From Impatiens glandulifera (taxonomy: Eukaryota; Streptophyta; Magnoliopsida; Ericales; Balsaminaceae): a DNA stretch of 64,000 nt. The translations under genes were made by a program, and so were the position numbers. The stretch is from positions 50,565,363 through 50,629,362 of the forward strand of contig NC_061865.1 of assembly GCF_907164915.1 (NCBI RefSeq), given 5' to 3'. Positions 50,002 to 63,390 of this stretch are shown here, in pieces. The number at the start of each line of letters is the position of its first letter. Within the stretch, counting starts at the first letter, position 1. The notes beneath the pieces are model-generated. The model was not told the DNA's origin. It searched no databases and worked only from the letters and a program-made list of their open reading frames with translations.

Positions 50002-50346
50002 GGAAATTTGACGAAATGTCCTTAAGGATAGTCTTATTTGACCTTTTGACCAGCGCATAAAATTAAATGTGCTGGTGACACCATTTTTTTTTGACGATTT
50101 TGTCCCTGTCGCGAGACGTCTACATTCGCGAGACGCAACCAACAATCGCGAGAAGAATTTTTTTTATTTTATTTAAAAAAAAACAAAAATAAATAAAAAA
50201 AATTCGTCTCGCGATTGCCGGTTGCATCTCGCAACGGGGGCATTTTTGTCTAAAAAAAAATAAAGGTATCACCAACGCATTTAATTTTATGCGCGGGTCA
50301 AAAAGTCAAATATAAACATCTTTAGGGTCATTTAGTAAAATTTTCC
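50002..50346. mobile_element. Foldback MITE upstream of the actin gene
   Basis: A 345-bp near-complete palindrome. Left GCGCATAAAATTAAATGTG matches the complement of CGCATTTAATTTTATGCGC on the right; the termini GGAAATTTGACGAAATG and TTTAGTAAAATTTTCC are partners. The centre has CGCGAGACG and complementary CGTCTCGCG runs, unusually GC-rich for the region. It ends about 550 bp before the actin start codon, inside the probable promoter. A T-run follows directly on the right, which blurs any target duplication. Confidence 0.75.
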
Positions 50347-50639
50347 TTTTTTTTTTTTTTTAATTTTCACCTTATTATCACCTTGCCATATCAATTTTAT
50401 AACCATCTCTATAACCCTAATCTATTTTTCTTAATTTTTTCACCCTTAAAATTCTCCCGGACCAATGTAATGGTTGTAATTTTTTTGTTTTGATTGTAAT
50501 TTTATATTTAATTTGATTATTATTTTTGGAAGTTTATTGAATGATTGAGACTTTAAAGGATGTAATGACACCTAATGGGGGTTTGTAGGAAAAACTAACA
50601 TTTGATTTGATCTAAATTGAGAAAAATAAGCTTATTTCC

Positions 50640-50668
50640 AAATATATATATACAATTATATACATAAG
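50640..50668 (+). promoter_or_regulatory. Probable actin TATA region
   Basis: AAATATATATATACAATTA lies about 140 bp before the likely leader exon end and 240 bp before the ATG. Position fits a plant actin core promoter; assignment is by sequence only. Confidence 0.4.
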
Positions 50669-50806
50669 ATCAATTCTCTATGTTTGGCAGTTTGAACGAA
50701 TTTCACGCTCAATCTTGAGGCTCCCTTTCCTTTTCATTCCTTTGAGATTCATCTCTCATCCTCATTCCAATCACTTCTATATCACTTTCAATCTTCTTCC
50801 ACAAAG

Positions 50807-50887
50807 GCAAGTTCATTTTTGTATCATTTTCCTTTCATTTTCTAATTCAGATCATCATATCATCATCATCAATCTCTTCTTTCACAG
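50807..50887 (+). other. Probable actin leader intron, possibly GC-AG
   Basis: Plant actin genes usually carry an intron in the 5' leader ending about ten bases before the ATG. Here TTCTTTCACAG ends at 50887, eight bases before ATG. The best donor is AAAG|GCAAGTTC at 50807, a GC-type donor; no good GT donor is near. The intron would be 81 nt. Confidence 0.5.
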
Positions 50888-50894
50888 TTAGAAG

Positions 50895-52429
<1,535 letters not shown>

Positions 52430-52734
52430 GTTCAAATCCGACAAAGATTAAATTTTGCGGATTCAAATTTACTTCGCATAAGGTTGAAACAACTTGCCGT
52501 GTTTCTTGCTCTATTTTCTAATTTGTTTACCATTTTTATCACTACTTTGTCGTACTCTTGTACTTTCTGTTCGTTTCCAAGCATTTTATCAATTTTTATG
52601 GGACAAATGGTTCTTGAAAATTGAGTTTTTCTAATGAAGGGAAGAAGGTTTCCTTTACTATTAGTTTTATTTAAGTTGTTTCCAGCTAACAAACAATATT
52701 TCATGAATAACAAGCTTTGTTACATCATTTGCTA

Positions 52735-53252
52735 TATATTGAAATTAAATATTTAATGCTATTTTTTACTTCTTATAATAGTGTTTTGATGTAATTTTAC
52801 AGTTGCTAAATAAATTTAACACATTGTAGATTTAATTTTTACCATGATACATATCTATCTGCCAATGAAATTGGTTGAGTGATTAAGGAGATTTTTTTAG
52901 AAAAAAAATGATCATCTCAAATTGATTTAATTTTATACAATAAATTATCACAATTTTTGGATGAATGATTTATTTACTTTCTTGTCACCCATCTAATTTT
53001 AAGCTTGTAGATCTTCTATGAATTTTTTTATAGGTTGAATGAGAAGTTTGGTTTTCATTCCATGTAAATTTAAATTTATAACTCTATGAATCTTTTATAG
53101 GTAATTATAATTTTATATTAAGTGATAACATAAATGATTAAATATACCCCTAAGTTTACATATTTTAATTAAACATAGCATGATTAGCATGTGAGAATAA
53201 ATAATTCAAATTTATAAAATGTTAAAGCAACCATTCATAAATTTAAATTGTA
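52735..53252 (+). repeat. Direct duplicate segment, copy 1
   Basis: Matches 54588-55068 in order and direction over about 500 bp with moderate divergence. Shared blocks include CTTATAATAGTGTTTTGATG, GCCAATGAAATTGGTTGAG and CACTATGAATC-like pieces. No coding frame; perhaps two copies of one unknown non-coding element. Confidence 0.7.
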
Positions 53253-53939
53253 ATTATTATTATACTTTATAATTAAAAAAATATTTTAACACATTTCAAA
53301 CAAGGAAATAAATCATAAAACAATACTACTATATTTCTAAACTGCTGTTGCAAATTTTAAAATAATCATGGAATAGTAATATAATTAAAAATATTAGCAT
53401 ATATTCCAAAAAATAAAAATATCAAGAGATGTTGATTCTCAATGAATTAAAAGTGTAAAGATTGAATTACGTTTTGATTACAAACATAAGAATGAATTTG
53501 CGGAAAAACAAAGGTTAAAATACTAAATTTAAGTATTTAATTACTTAACCAACTACTAAAAATTTGAATTAATCAAATAAAAATATTTTAATTTTAAGTA
53601 CTAAATATTTAAATTAATTTGATAATATCTTAAATTAATATATATATATATATGAAAAAAAAATATAAAGACTATTATAATTTTATATATTAATTATATT
53701 ATTTAAAGTGTAATTTTTAAAATTATTAAAATAAATAAGAACTATTTGATTGAATTTTGAAGAGAAAGATTGAAAAATAATATTAGTAATTGAATGAGTA
53801 ATTTTATCATAATTTATAGAAAATATAACTTGAAAAACCTAAGAATTAATTATTATATTTAGCCTAATTAATAGAAGATAAATAAATAATTTTTCTTATT
53901 TATTTAATACTTTATCATCCTTTTCAAGTAAAAAGTGAG
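53253..53939. other. AT-rich spacer, nothing recognised
   Basis: No gene or structured repeat seen. Confidence 0.45.
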
Positions 53940-54500
53940 GCACAAACTATGAACTTGCTTCGTAAAAGAGTAAATTGATGGGAAGAAAGATCTTTGGTGA
54001 AGATATCAGTCACTTGAACTTCAGTAAAAATGTACTGGATGAATAGTTAGTTGTTTACGAGCAATTTTTTTTCGAACAAAGTGAAAATCGATTTCAATAT
54101 GTTTTATGCGAACATGAAATAATGGGTTTGCTGATAAGAATGTGACACCAATATTATCACACCATAGAATCGGGGGAAGAAGAAAGTGAAACTCGAAGTT
54201 TATTAAGTAGATACTGAATCCAACAAAGATCAACAATTGTATATGCAAGAGCACGGTATTCAGATTCAGTACTAGAACGAACAACTATTTGTTGTTTCTT
54301 AGAATTCCAAAATATAAGGTTGTCACCTAGAAAAATACAAAATCCAGTTGTTGAAAGACAATCATCAAGACATCCTGCCCAGTTAGCATCAGAGTAGACA
54401 ACAAACGTGATTTGTGAATTTGGACGAAAAAATATCCCATGACGAGGAGTATGACGAACATATCGAAGAATACGTTTAACCGCTCCCTAATGAAAAGACG
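53940..54500 (-). pseudogene. Ty1/Copia retrotransposon fragment (RNase H end of pol)
   Basis: The - strand reads as the end of a Copia polyprotein across frame changes: [79 protein letters not shown] and VTDIFTKDLSSHQFTLLRSK. This is the RNase H region with its D, E and D residues, then the usual C-terminal tail. No LTR, integrase or gag is adjacent, so it is a truncated relic lying between the two duplicate segments. Confidence 0.85.
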
Positions 54501-54556
54501 TGAGAGTTTGCATGAATCGACAAGCTCAATTAACAACAAATGCTAACTCAGGACTA

Positions 54557-54587
<31 letters not shown>

Positions 54588-54598
<11 letters not shown>

Positions 54599-55068
54599 TT
54601 TAATTCTATTTTTTTCTTCTTATAATAGTGTTTTGATGTAATCTTACCATTGCTAAATAAATTGAATCCATTGTAGATTTAATGTTTACCATATCTACCA
54701 ATGAAATTGGTAATGATTGAGAAATTTTTTCATAAAAAAATAATTATCATGAATTGATTTAATTTTTGAATAAATTATCATAATTTTCAGTTGAATGATT
54801 GATTTGGTTTCTTCTCATTCATCTAAATTTAAGTTTGTATTTCCCTAAGAATTTTTTTTTATAGGGTCAATGAGAAGCTTGGTTATCACTCCATGTAAAT
54901 TAAATGCACATCTCTATGAATTTTTTTTTTGAACATAAATATATTCTCATATTAAATGATAACACAAATGATTAAATATAACCTTATTTCACATATTTTA
55001 TTTTAGCATATCATGAAAATAATACAGATTTATAAAATGTTAGAGTAACCATTGAAATTTAAATTGAA
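54588..55068 (+). repeat. Direct duplicate segment, copy 2
   Basis: Counterpart of 52735-53252, diverged by many substitutions and small indels. A (TA)n tract (about 54560-54595) abuts its left end. Confidence 0.7.
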
Positions 55069-55340
55069 CACTTGACCATAGAAATAAAAATAGATGTAAA
55101 ATATTGATAACTTATAATTTTAGTTTTAGGAAAGAAAATAAATTTAAGATTTTTTTAAGTCAATCTATTTTTAAAAAAGATTTATATTCTTAATTCATTA
55201 TTTAAAATATTAAAATATTTTTTATTTTTATTTTATTATTATATATTAATACTTTTAAATATTTAAAAAAATCTCTACCTTCTCTAATGATTAAGTATCC
55301 TTTTTTCTAAATAACCCTTTGGAATGTATTTTAAATTTAA
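55069..55340. other. AT-rich spacer
   Basis: Nothing recognised. Confidence 0.4.
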
Positions 55341-55344
55341 TAAA

Positions 55345-55528
55345 GAATTATGAACTATTCAAGTGAGAGTAAACCTTTTAACCAACTAAACTAATAAAAT
55401 TTTATTTTAAAAAGAGTGCGACACAAAAACTTTTTAGAGGTCACCCATCTTAGTACTACTCTCCCCTAAATACGCTTAACTACAGAGTTCTGATAAGATT
55501 CGATACATTAATGTTGATATAATCGCAC
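55345..55528 (-). pseudogene. 5S rRNA-like plus tRNA-like composite repeat, copy B
   Basis: On the - strand 55528-55414 tracks plant 5S rRNA closely: GTGCGATTATATCAACATTA, ATCAGAACTCTGTAGTTAAG, GAGAGTAGTACTAAGATGGG, TGACCTC, and ends TCGCACTC. The internal promoter parts AGTTAAGCG and GATGGGTGACC are intact. After a T-run comes a tRNA-like unit with TAGTTTAGTTGGTTAAAAGG (A box at 55393-55382) and AGTTCATAATTC (55356-55345, B-box-like). An alternative is a decayed Cassandra-type LTR, which also contains 5S sequence. Confidence 0.7.
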
Positions 55529-55599
55529 TAAAACACCAATGTAGTCTAGTGATAAAAGTCGGTTTAAAGGTTGAAAAATTTAAAATAATACTCTAATCC

Positions 55600-55652
<53 letters not shown>

Positions 55653-55824
55653 TTATTTGATTAAAAAATGAAAAAAGATGGTTAAATTATTAAAAATACA
55701 AATTAATAACTAAATTATTCAAATAAATGTTGCAAATTGCAACTTATATTTCCTCCCTGTTGTTGTTGTTCTTCTTCTTAGCTAAAATCCTTGATTTCCT
55801 GCCGATCTACGTTCACGGAGAGAG
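55529..55824. other. Spacer with AT microsatellite upstream of the pectin acetylesterase
   Basis: An (AT)n tract lies at about 55605-55647. The last 80 bp, with CTTCTTC runs, are probably the leader of the next gene. Confidence 0.5.
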
Positions 55825-58800
55825 ATGATAAGTCAGAGGCTTCGCCGGCTGATATTATCGCAAAAATGGACAAAGAAAGAGTGGACTGTGGCTGCTGCAG
55901 TCTCACTTGTTGTCCTCATGTATGCTTTCTCTTTTTTGTCCGAATCACAGTCTAAAGACCGGTCCAATGGTGCCCAACCCTTTGGTTCCTCTTCCGCGGT
56001 TTCAGTTCCTTTAACCTTGCTGAGGAATTCCAAGGAGAAGGGAGCATGTAGGTCTCCCCTTTTCCATGTATCGATTCTTTAGAAATTGATTCTCACCCAT
56101 CACTCGTTTATGTTCTCTTGAACTAATTGTCTATTGGATTGCAGTTTGCTTGGATGGTAGTTCTCCAGGGTACCATATACAGAAGGGTTTTGGATCAGGC
56201 TTGGAAAGTTGGGTTCTTCACATTGAGGTTATTTTTTGGACTATTCTGCATTTCTAGAGAATGGATAATCAAGCAGCTTAAGGGTTTCCATTACCATGAT
56301 TTTCTCATGGATCTTCTATTTTATGCTTTCAATGCTGTTAATTATATATTGGGTTCTTCAGGGTGGAGGTTGGTGTGGTACAATTGAAGGATGCTCTTCT
56401 AGAAGGGGAACCCAATTAGGTTCATCTAATAGTATGGATCTTCAAGTCCAATTTTCAGGAATTTTAAGTAGCCTACCCTCTCAAAATCCAGGTAATTTTC
56501 AATGTATATTATCTCTAATTTTTTAAATATAGACAATCTACAAATGTGTTTTTTCTCTAAGTATTGATTGAACTCATAAAAGGAAAGTTGTTCATCTAAC
56601 AACTCAAGTATCAAGCCACGTTATTTATGAAATGTGATAGAAAATGATATGGTGATTGTCAAGAGAGCGAAGGACAGTGTGTGCACCACTTATCATCGAG
56701 CCTTTACACACCAAAGGAGCAGGGAACTGTCAGAGGAGACTTTCAAGGTCGATCAGTCCATGTGAATCAAGTGGAAGAATCGCATGCGTAGTGAGGGGAG
56801 AATCATATCGATGAGAACCTTGATTTTGACTTTTGACAAAGTTTGAGGAACTGTAAGGAGGAGACTTACAAGGACAACAGTGACTTGAGAATGATACCGA
56901 TGAGAACCTTGATTTTGACTCCACGAGTAGAGAAGAGAAACATTTTTTGAGGCATATGGAGCATGGGAAAAAGAGGAAGCAAAGATCGTTAAATCAAAGC
57001 TTGATAGAGAGAAATAAGTCAAATATGAGGGGAAAAAGGGAGCAAGGCCCGGTCTTGTTCGTGATACATTTGCTAAGTAAATGCAACTTCAAGTCACCTT
57101 AGTACATTTGAGAACTTTGATTTGGAGCTTTGAGTGTTTGTAGTTTTCATTTATTTTGAGGTTTGTTTTCCTCATGTTGATTAATTAATACCAACTATGT
57201 CATCACTTGTACTGTTATGATTTGTTTTTCCCCCATGACCAATGATGCGAAAAGATGATACGGGGATTGATTGTAGACAAGGGGAATATTATTTGCTTGC
57301 AAACATGCTATATTCTATTTACAAGCTGAACTGAATAGTTGATGTAGAAATGCATACCTTTTCAATAATCCAGATTTTTTAGGTCAAGAGTTTTTGGCAT
57401 TTTCAGATTTCTTCAACTGGAACAAGGTGAAGATTCGATACTGTGATGGTGGATCTCTCTCTGGGCATCCCGAAGCTGAGTTTACCGTAAGTGCATTAGC
57501 TTAGAAGTAATTTGTCACCATAGGAGCAAAGAGATAACATTTAACATCTAAGGTAATTTGCCACTTGTTTATACATAGAACGGAACTACCCTCCTTTTCA
57601 GAGGTCAGCTCATTTGGGAAGCAATAATGGATGAACTCTTGTCGTTGGGGCTATCCAACGCTAAGCAGGTAACTTCAATTTGATGAACAAATGCAGTATG
57701 TGTTGGTTACGAACATACTATTTATCTGTTATAGTGACTTGAACAGTTGGACCACCCATTCAAATCGTTTTAATAATTTTCCTGCTAATGCATTTGATAA
57801 CTCTACAGGCTCTTCTTTCAGGATGCTCAGCTGGGGGACTGGCGACCTTCTTGCATTGTGACGATTTCAGAGAGATTCTTCCAAAAGATATTACAGTCAA
57901 ATGTCTAGCAGATGCAAGTTTCTTCCTTAACGAGTATGTTTGAACTTTTAAGTTATATATCAAATTGTCTTCACTGCCCCTTGTTGCCAAACCTTGACAA
58001 ATGAAATAATTTTTAGGTTTCTGTCACTGGTTATTTATGTTCCCTAAGGCCATGAGCCATTTTAATGTATTAATTTTATGTGGTTTGGGTTTTATAAGCT
58101 CATTTAGACTATAAAGGAGTGAGTATAAATAGGTAGAGATTAGGGTTAGGGAAAGGTATAATGAATATGAAGAGTGTAAAACTCATGTTGGCTATGGAGG
58201 ATTTCTTCGAGTATCTCATCTAAAGGCTTATGCAATTCCTTTCCCATTCCCTTCTAACTATCACAGTTTATTTTTCTGGCTTAGAAAACTTTTTATTTTG
58301 TTTTTCAATAGTTGTCTAATGATCACGAACCATTCTATTTCTATGCTGAGGATATACGGTTATTGAGCCTATTTAAAAATTGGTATTTTATCACAATTAC
58401 AATTGCCAGAATTAAAAATGGAAGTGATTTTGTAACAGTTAGAAGGGGATGGCATACTAGAATACAAGAAGATATGGAGAAAGAATGGCTAATCACTTAG
58501 AGAAGCTTAGAGGCAACCCTCCATAGCCGATATGAAATAGATTAGAGATAAGGTCCCTTTCATCTTACAATTCAACATGATAATCTAACCCTAACTTCTA
58601 CTCCTTATATATCCCACTTTCATATCTAACTAAGTGGACCTAAACTATTACATAAAAGGGCTTATGGACTTGGGGAATATAAATAACCTGTGTAGATTTT
58701 ATCTAATATTGATCCGGATCTTAAAATGTGATAACAAATAGGCTATTGTCCCCCGAAAATTTATTTATTTTATTCTTTATTTCAGGAAAGATATTGCTGG

Positions 58801-60004
58801 ACAGAACACCATGGCATCTTTATATCAAAGTGTTGTAAACCTTCAGGTTTCGATATACTTGTTCATGTTTATTAAGCTAATTCTTTGTTTTGTTGTTTAT
58901 GTGAACCGAAATTAAACTGTATTTATGTGCATCTTTTTGCTGCTGTTTGTGGGCAATATTTACCTATGAAGGACTTTCTCACTTAGATTTGATTCATTGG
59001 GGTAAGAGAAGAAAACTGACGACGAGTTTTTTACTACTTATTACTCAGGGCAGTGAAAAAAGTTTGGACAAGGAATGTCTTACAAGAACAGAGTCGTCTA
59101 AGGTCAATTTTTTATCACTTAAATCTAGGTCATAGTGATAATTTACAAATTGTTCAAGTTCCTTTCATTTCTGCTCTCAATTTACAAATGGGTTATTTCT
59201 AACTGAACAGCATTATCAATGTCTCTTCCCTCAAGAATTTTTGATGAACATAAAGACTCCTCTGTTCCTTGTCCATCCAGCTTATGATTTTTGGCAGGTT
59301 ATTTCCATTTTTTACTCTAAAATTGGTTTTCACAGTTCTCATTGTGAATAGGCTTCATTTAGAAGACTCTGTCTCTTTTCTTTTTTGTTTTGTTTTGGCA
59401 GATACAACATATCTTTGTACCAGATAATTCTGATCCTCGTGGAGAATGGTTCAGGTGCAAGCGGAATATTCTTCAGTGTAACTCGGAACAACTCGAAGTA
59501 CTACACGGTGATATATTATTTCAATATATATATATATATATATATTTGTATAAGCAGCATATAAATAAAGTATATTCACCAATTTTGAACATTTGAGCAC
59601 AGGCTACAGGAATTCGTTGCTAAAGATACTTGACGATGTGCAACAAAAGAAGAAATTTGGAATGTTCGTAAACTCTTGTTTCGTTCACTGCCAGACATGG
59701 ATGACTGAGACTTGGCATTCTCCAAATTCACCAAGAATCAACAATAAGGTAAATGATATATTTTTCTTCCATTTACCAGACAAGAATATTGATTAAGTAT
59801 GATCCAACAGAACAATGGTGTTGTTTTAAGGTTTTACCTAGTTTAACAGTCAGCTGTCTATTTTGCTGCTTGTGAAAATAGACAATTGCAGAATCTGTGG
59901 GTGATTGGTATTTTGGTCGGAAAGATGTAAAGCATATCGACTGTCCATTTCCTTGCAATCCAACATGCCGTAATATGGACATGTTACATTCAATATTACA
60001 TTAA
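55825..60004 (+). CDS. Pectin acetylesterase (CE13 family)
   Basis: Twelve exons join in frame to 435 codons: 55825-56047, 56145-56227, 56362-56491, 57407-57486, 57579-57668, 57809-57933, 58786-58846, 59049-59102, 59211-59297, 59402-59507, 59603-59748, 59882-60004. Residues about 19-40 ([20 protein letters not shown]) form a signal anchor for secretion or the Golgi. Family marks: [43 protein letters not shown], and the nucleophile motif GCSAGG with Ser; the Asp is in HPAYDFW and the His in CFVHCQTW. The enzyme removes acetyl groups from pectic galacturonan in the cell wall, altering its gelling and digestibility. Exon 4 could start earlier (57374), adding twelve residues, but the family pattern supports 57407. 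All catalytic residues are intact, so it is likely functional. Introns 3 and 6 carry repeat insertions. Confidence 0.93.
56630..57195 (+). repeat. Repetitive insert in intron 3 of the pectin acetylesterase gene
   Basis: Contains two direct copies of CGATGAGAACCTTGATTTTG (near 56813 and 56901). A terminal block (GAGTGTTTGTAGTTTTCATT then TATTTTGAGG and GTTGATTAATTAATACCAA, at about 57128-57192) recurs at 62127-62192, downstream of the gene. So at least part is a dispersed repeat. No coding frame is supported. Confidence 0.55.
58029..58688. mobile_element. Foldback MITE in intron 6 of the pectin acetylesterase gene
   Basis: The ends are inverted partners: GGTTATTTATGTTCCCTAAG on the left and the complement of CTTGGGGAATATAAATAACC on the right. 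Inner blocks also pair (AGTTAGGGTTAG-like near 58140 and 58575; GGCTATGGAGG near 58188 against CCTCCATAGCC near 58518). Length is 660 bp; arms are about 200 bp, divergent. It is wholly intronic and leaves both splice sites intact. Confidence 0.65.
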
Positions 60005-62299
60005 CGATTCGGATATGCGGAAGTTTGCCTACAGTTTTCCACCTCTCAACCGCCAAAGTCTTGTCTATTATGCTCTCTTTGCCTCCTGACGATATCTTTG
60101 GAGAAACTTCACCACCCAAAAGATGAAAACTTTGGATCTTCCTCTCATAACATATCTGCAATTTGTTGTACTATATATTGATTTATGGGATAACCCATTT
60201 ATATCAGCCACTATAGAATGAATGCTTATGTTTTGAAAACTAACTTCCTTATTTTTGTCCAAATCTTGGGTTATTAAAGTGGTTCTTACTTTCAAACTTC
60301 ATTAAGATCCTTTTACTCTTTCTCAACAAGACTATATATCATTGTACACAACTTATAATTGGTGGATTGTTTTGCATGAAAAGACATTTTACAGAGTGTC
60401 TATGTGAATATACTAACCTAAAATTGAGAATGATGATAGTTACTTTAGTATTATTTTTCTCTGAGATAACTACTTTTTTTTTTGGAACAATTCTCTTATT
60501 GTTTATAATTTTTGTATTAAACAATTTAATTTTGATACAAATTCTGATTTATTATAAATTAATGGTGAAAAATACTATGTATTTAAGTATCTTATAATTA
60601 ATTTTCAAGATCATAATCTACTTTGCAAAAACCAATTTTTTACCAAAATCCCAAAACAAATAACCCTTGTTAATCTTAGTTGACCATCTTTAAGTTCTCA
60701 ATTATCAAAGTATATATTTTTATTAAATTCCTAGATTTGAAGAGTATAAAAAATTCAAATTTATAGTTGCAACTTTTAATTCTTTTTGTTTGGTAAAAAT
60801 ATGGTTAAGTTAATATTTTTTAGTTTTATAACACAACTTCCAAATGTTATTTTTTTTAGTTTAGAAAATTAAAATAATTTCTCAACCATTCAAAGTGATG
60901 ATCCCACTTTAGTTTAAGATATTAAGTGAAAATTAAATTATTACATTTGATCAAATTACTGAAGATTTTTTTTCTATCACTTTATAAAAACAATTTATTA
61001 AAATGTATTAATTTTACGAGACTTTGTAACATTAATTTGCAACTTTATAAGGTTATCATGGTTACACCAAGAAAAATGGTGATCTTCAAACAAAAATGTG
61101 CTTTAGAAAGAGAATTGAACCTCAACCTCAACCTTTAAGTCTTCTCCTACAAAATTCCGTTATTAAAATTTTCTTGAAGCTTTTTAGTTTGTTAAATTTT
61201 GTTAAGGAGCTTTTAAACTCGATTTTAGCTTAGTCAAAAGCTTCAATAAGTATAGAGGTGTTTTTTAACTAAATTTAAGTTATCATTTAGGTTATGAATG
61301 AAAATTAAAATTTACACATCTAAGTTCATTTGTTCCTCAATGCTAAATGCTACATGATTATCCAAAATTTTTACTGAAATTTGATTTTAAGATAATTTGC
61401 AATTTTTTTGTCGGAACAAAATCGAATTAATTAATCTAAAATAAAATACCCAATTTTGATTTTAAAATTTAAGAAATCGAATTTTTGTTCTTGAACTCTT
61501 TACAACATACAACCCATTAAGCATATCTATCTTTTGTAGATGATGGTGGGAGTATTTAAAAAAAAAATCCCAATTGATTTGATCATATTTTAACCAAAAT
61601 CAAATTTTCTTAAAAGCGAATTTTATTTTAAAATTGATCCAAAGGACAAGCTAGTCCGTTTAATTTAATTGATTATAGTTCTAATAATCTTAACGAAGTT
61701 TTCTACGAGCTTGAAATTTAAATTAAAGTTTTTAAACAAAAAATCCATTTTTCGATTGAAAATCTCAATTTCCGTCTGAGGCTCTAACAAGGCCTCTCTA
61801 CGTTAAGAATGACAGCTCCATGCTATTGTAAATGTGTCCAAACGATCATGGAAATCTTTCCATGTATTTAGTTTGGAATTTGAGGACTCCAAACGAAAAA
61901 TCAAAACTTGTTAATGTTTAGTGACATTGAAGACGAATTTCAACTTGGTCAAAACTCGGTTCTTGTGTCTAAGTCCAGCCCGCGCCCGAACTGCACCAGA
62001 GAACCGAGTGTTCATCCCTCGCCTTATTCAAATTGTCCTAGGGCCATTTGCTTTCCCCTTGTTTATTTTCTTGTTTTTAATATTTTAAAAGTTTCAAATT
62101 ATTTTGAGGTTTTCATTTAATTAATTTGAGTGTTTGTAGTTTTCATTTATTTTGAGGTTTTTTTTCCTCAAGTTGATTAATTAATACCAAAATTTTTAAT
62201 AAATTCCTAGATTTGAAGAGTATACAAAAATTCAAATTTATAGTTGCAACTTTTAATTCTTTTTGTTAAGTAAAAATATGAATAAGTTAATGTTTTTTA
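60005..62299. other. Intergenic, contains copy 1 of a duplicated segment
   Basis: No gene is supported. 60690-60985 is an uninterrupted copy of the sequence found at 62190-62299 plus 63391-63560. 62127-62190 repeats part of the pectin acetylesterase intron 3 insert. Confidence 0.55.
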
Positions 62300-63390
62300 G
62301 GGGATGCTTGGTACGTGGTTTTTGTACTCAGGAATGGGAAAGAGAATAAAATGAAGTGTTTGGTTGATGAGTTTCATTCCAGAACATTGATTTGATTCCC
62401 GGATACTCAGTAATCATCCATTCCTCTTTAAATTGGGAGGAATGAATCTCATTCCCCTGTAATGTATTTTCTCTCCCATGATGTCCACTATCCCACGTTC
62501 TCTCTCATAATTATAATTATAATATTATATATATTTTTTCTTTTATAATTATATTAGACGTTCTTTTATAATTAAAATAATAATTTATTTTAATTTATTT
62601 ATTGACATAAATTATTTCAATTATTTATATAATATTGAGAAATTATTTTAAATAATATAAAATTAATAAAATAAAATAATTATTTTAAAATAATTATAAT
62701 AACTAATAATAAAAAAAATATTTTTATATAATCAATTTATATATTATATATTAATAATAAAATTATAATAAATTAATTAAAATATAAAAACTTAAAAATA
62801 AAATAACAATTTTATATAAAATCAATATTGAAAAAATATTTAAAAAGTTAGATATAAATATTTTAATAAAATTTTTTATTAAAAATATTATTCAATGTTA
62901 TAGTATATATTATTAAATAAAATATTATATTTTATTTGATTAATTATTAATATATAATATTTTAAAAAATTTATCTTTATTAATAGATAATTTTTATTTA
63001 TAAATAAAAAAATTGAATCATTCAATTATTTTTTTTATATGTATTTAAAATATATATATATATATAATTAATATAATAAAATATTAGATGTTTATATTTT
63101 ATTAAATTATAACACACTTCAATATTTATATATTTTAAACAATTATAATATAAAAATAATAATATTTTGTATTTTTAATTAAATAAAATATAATAAAAAA
63201 ATAAAAATATTAATTTAATTCAATTACAAAATAATATTAATAATTTCTCTATAATAAATCTAAAAATTATCAATGAAATAGAAATACTCATAACCAAACA
63301 CTACACTTCTATCAATCATACCCATTCCCATTCCACCCATCTATCAATCCCATTCCTATTCCAATTCCCTTATTTGAACCAAGCGCCCCC
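62300..63390. mobile_element. PIF/Harbinger-type (Tourist-like) element, non-autonomous
   Basis: Terminal inverted repeats GGGGATGCTTGGT at the left and the complement GGGGGCGCTTGGTT at the right; sub-terminal GGAATGGGAA-like blocks also pair. TTA stands on both sides (62297-62299 and 63391-63393), the usual PIF/Harbinger duplication. The interior is extremely AT-rich and has no transposase. The uninterrupted counterpart at about 60830 (TATTTTTTAGTTTTATAACA) shows the site before insertion. Confidence 0.78.

Noticed and set aside
60339..60597. Hydrophobic small frames on both strands downstream of the pectin acetylesterase
   Set aside because: Low-complexity translation of AT-rich DNA without homology.
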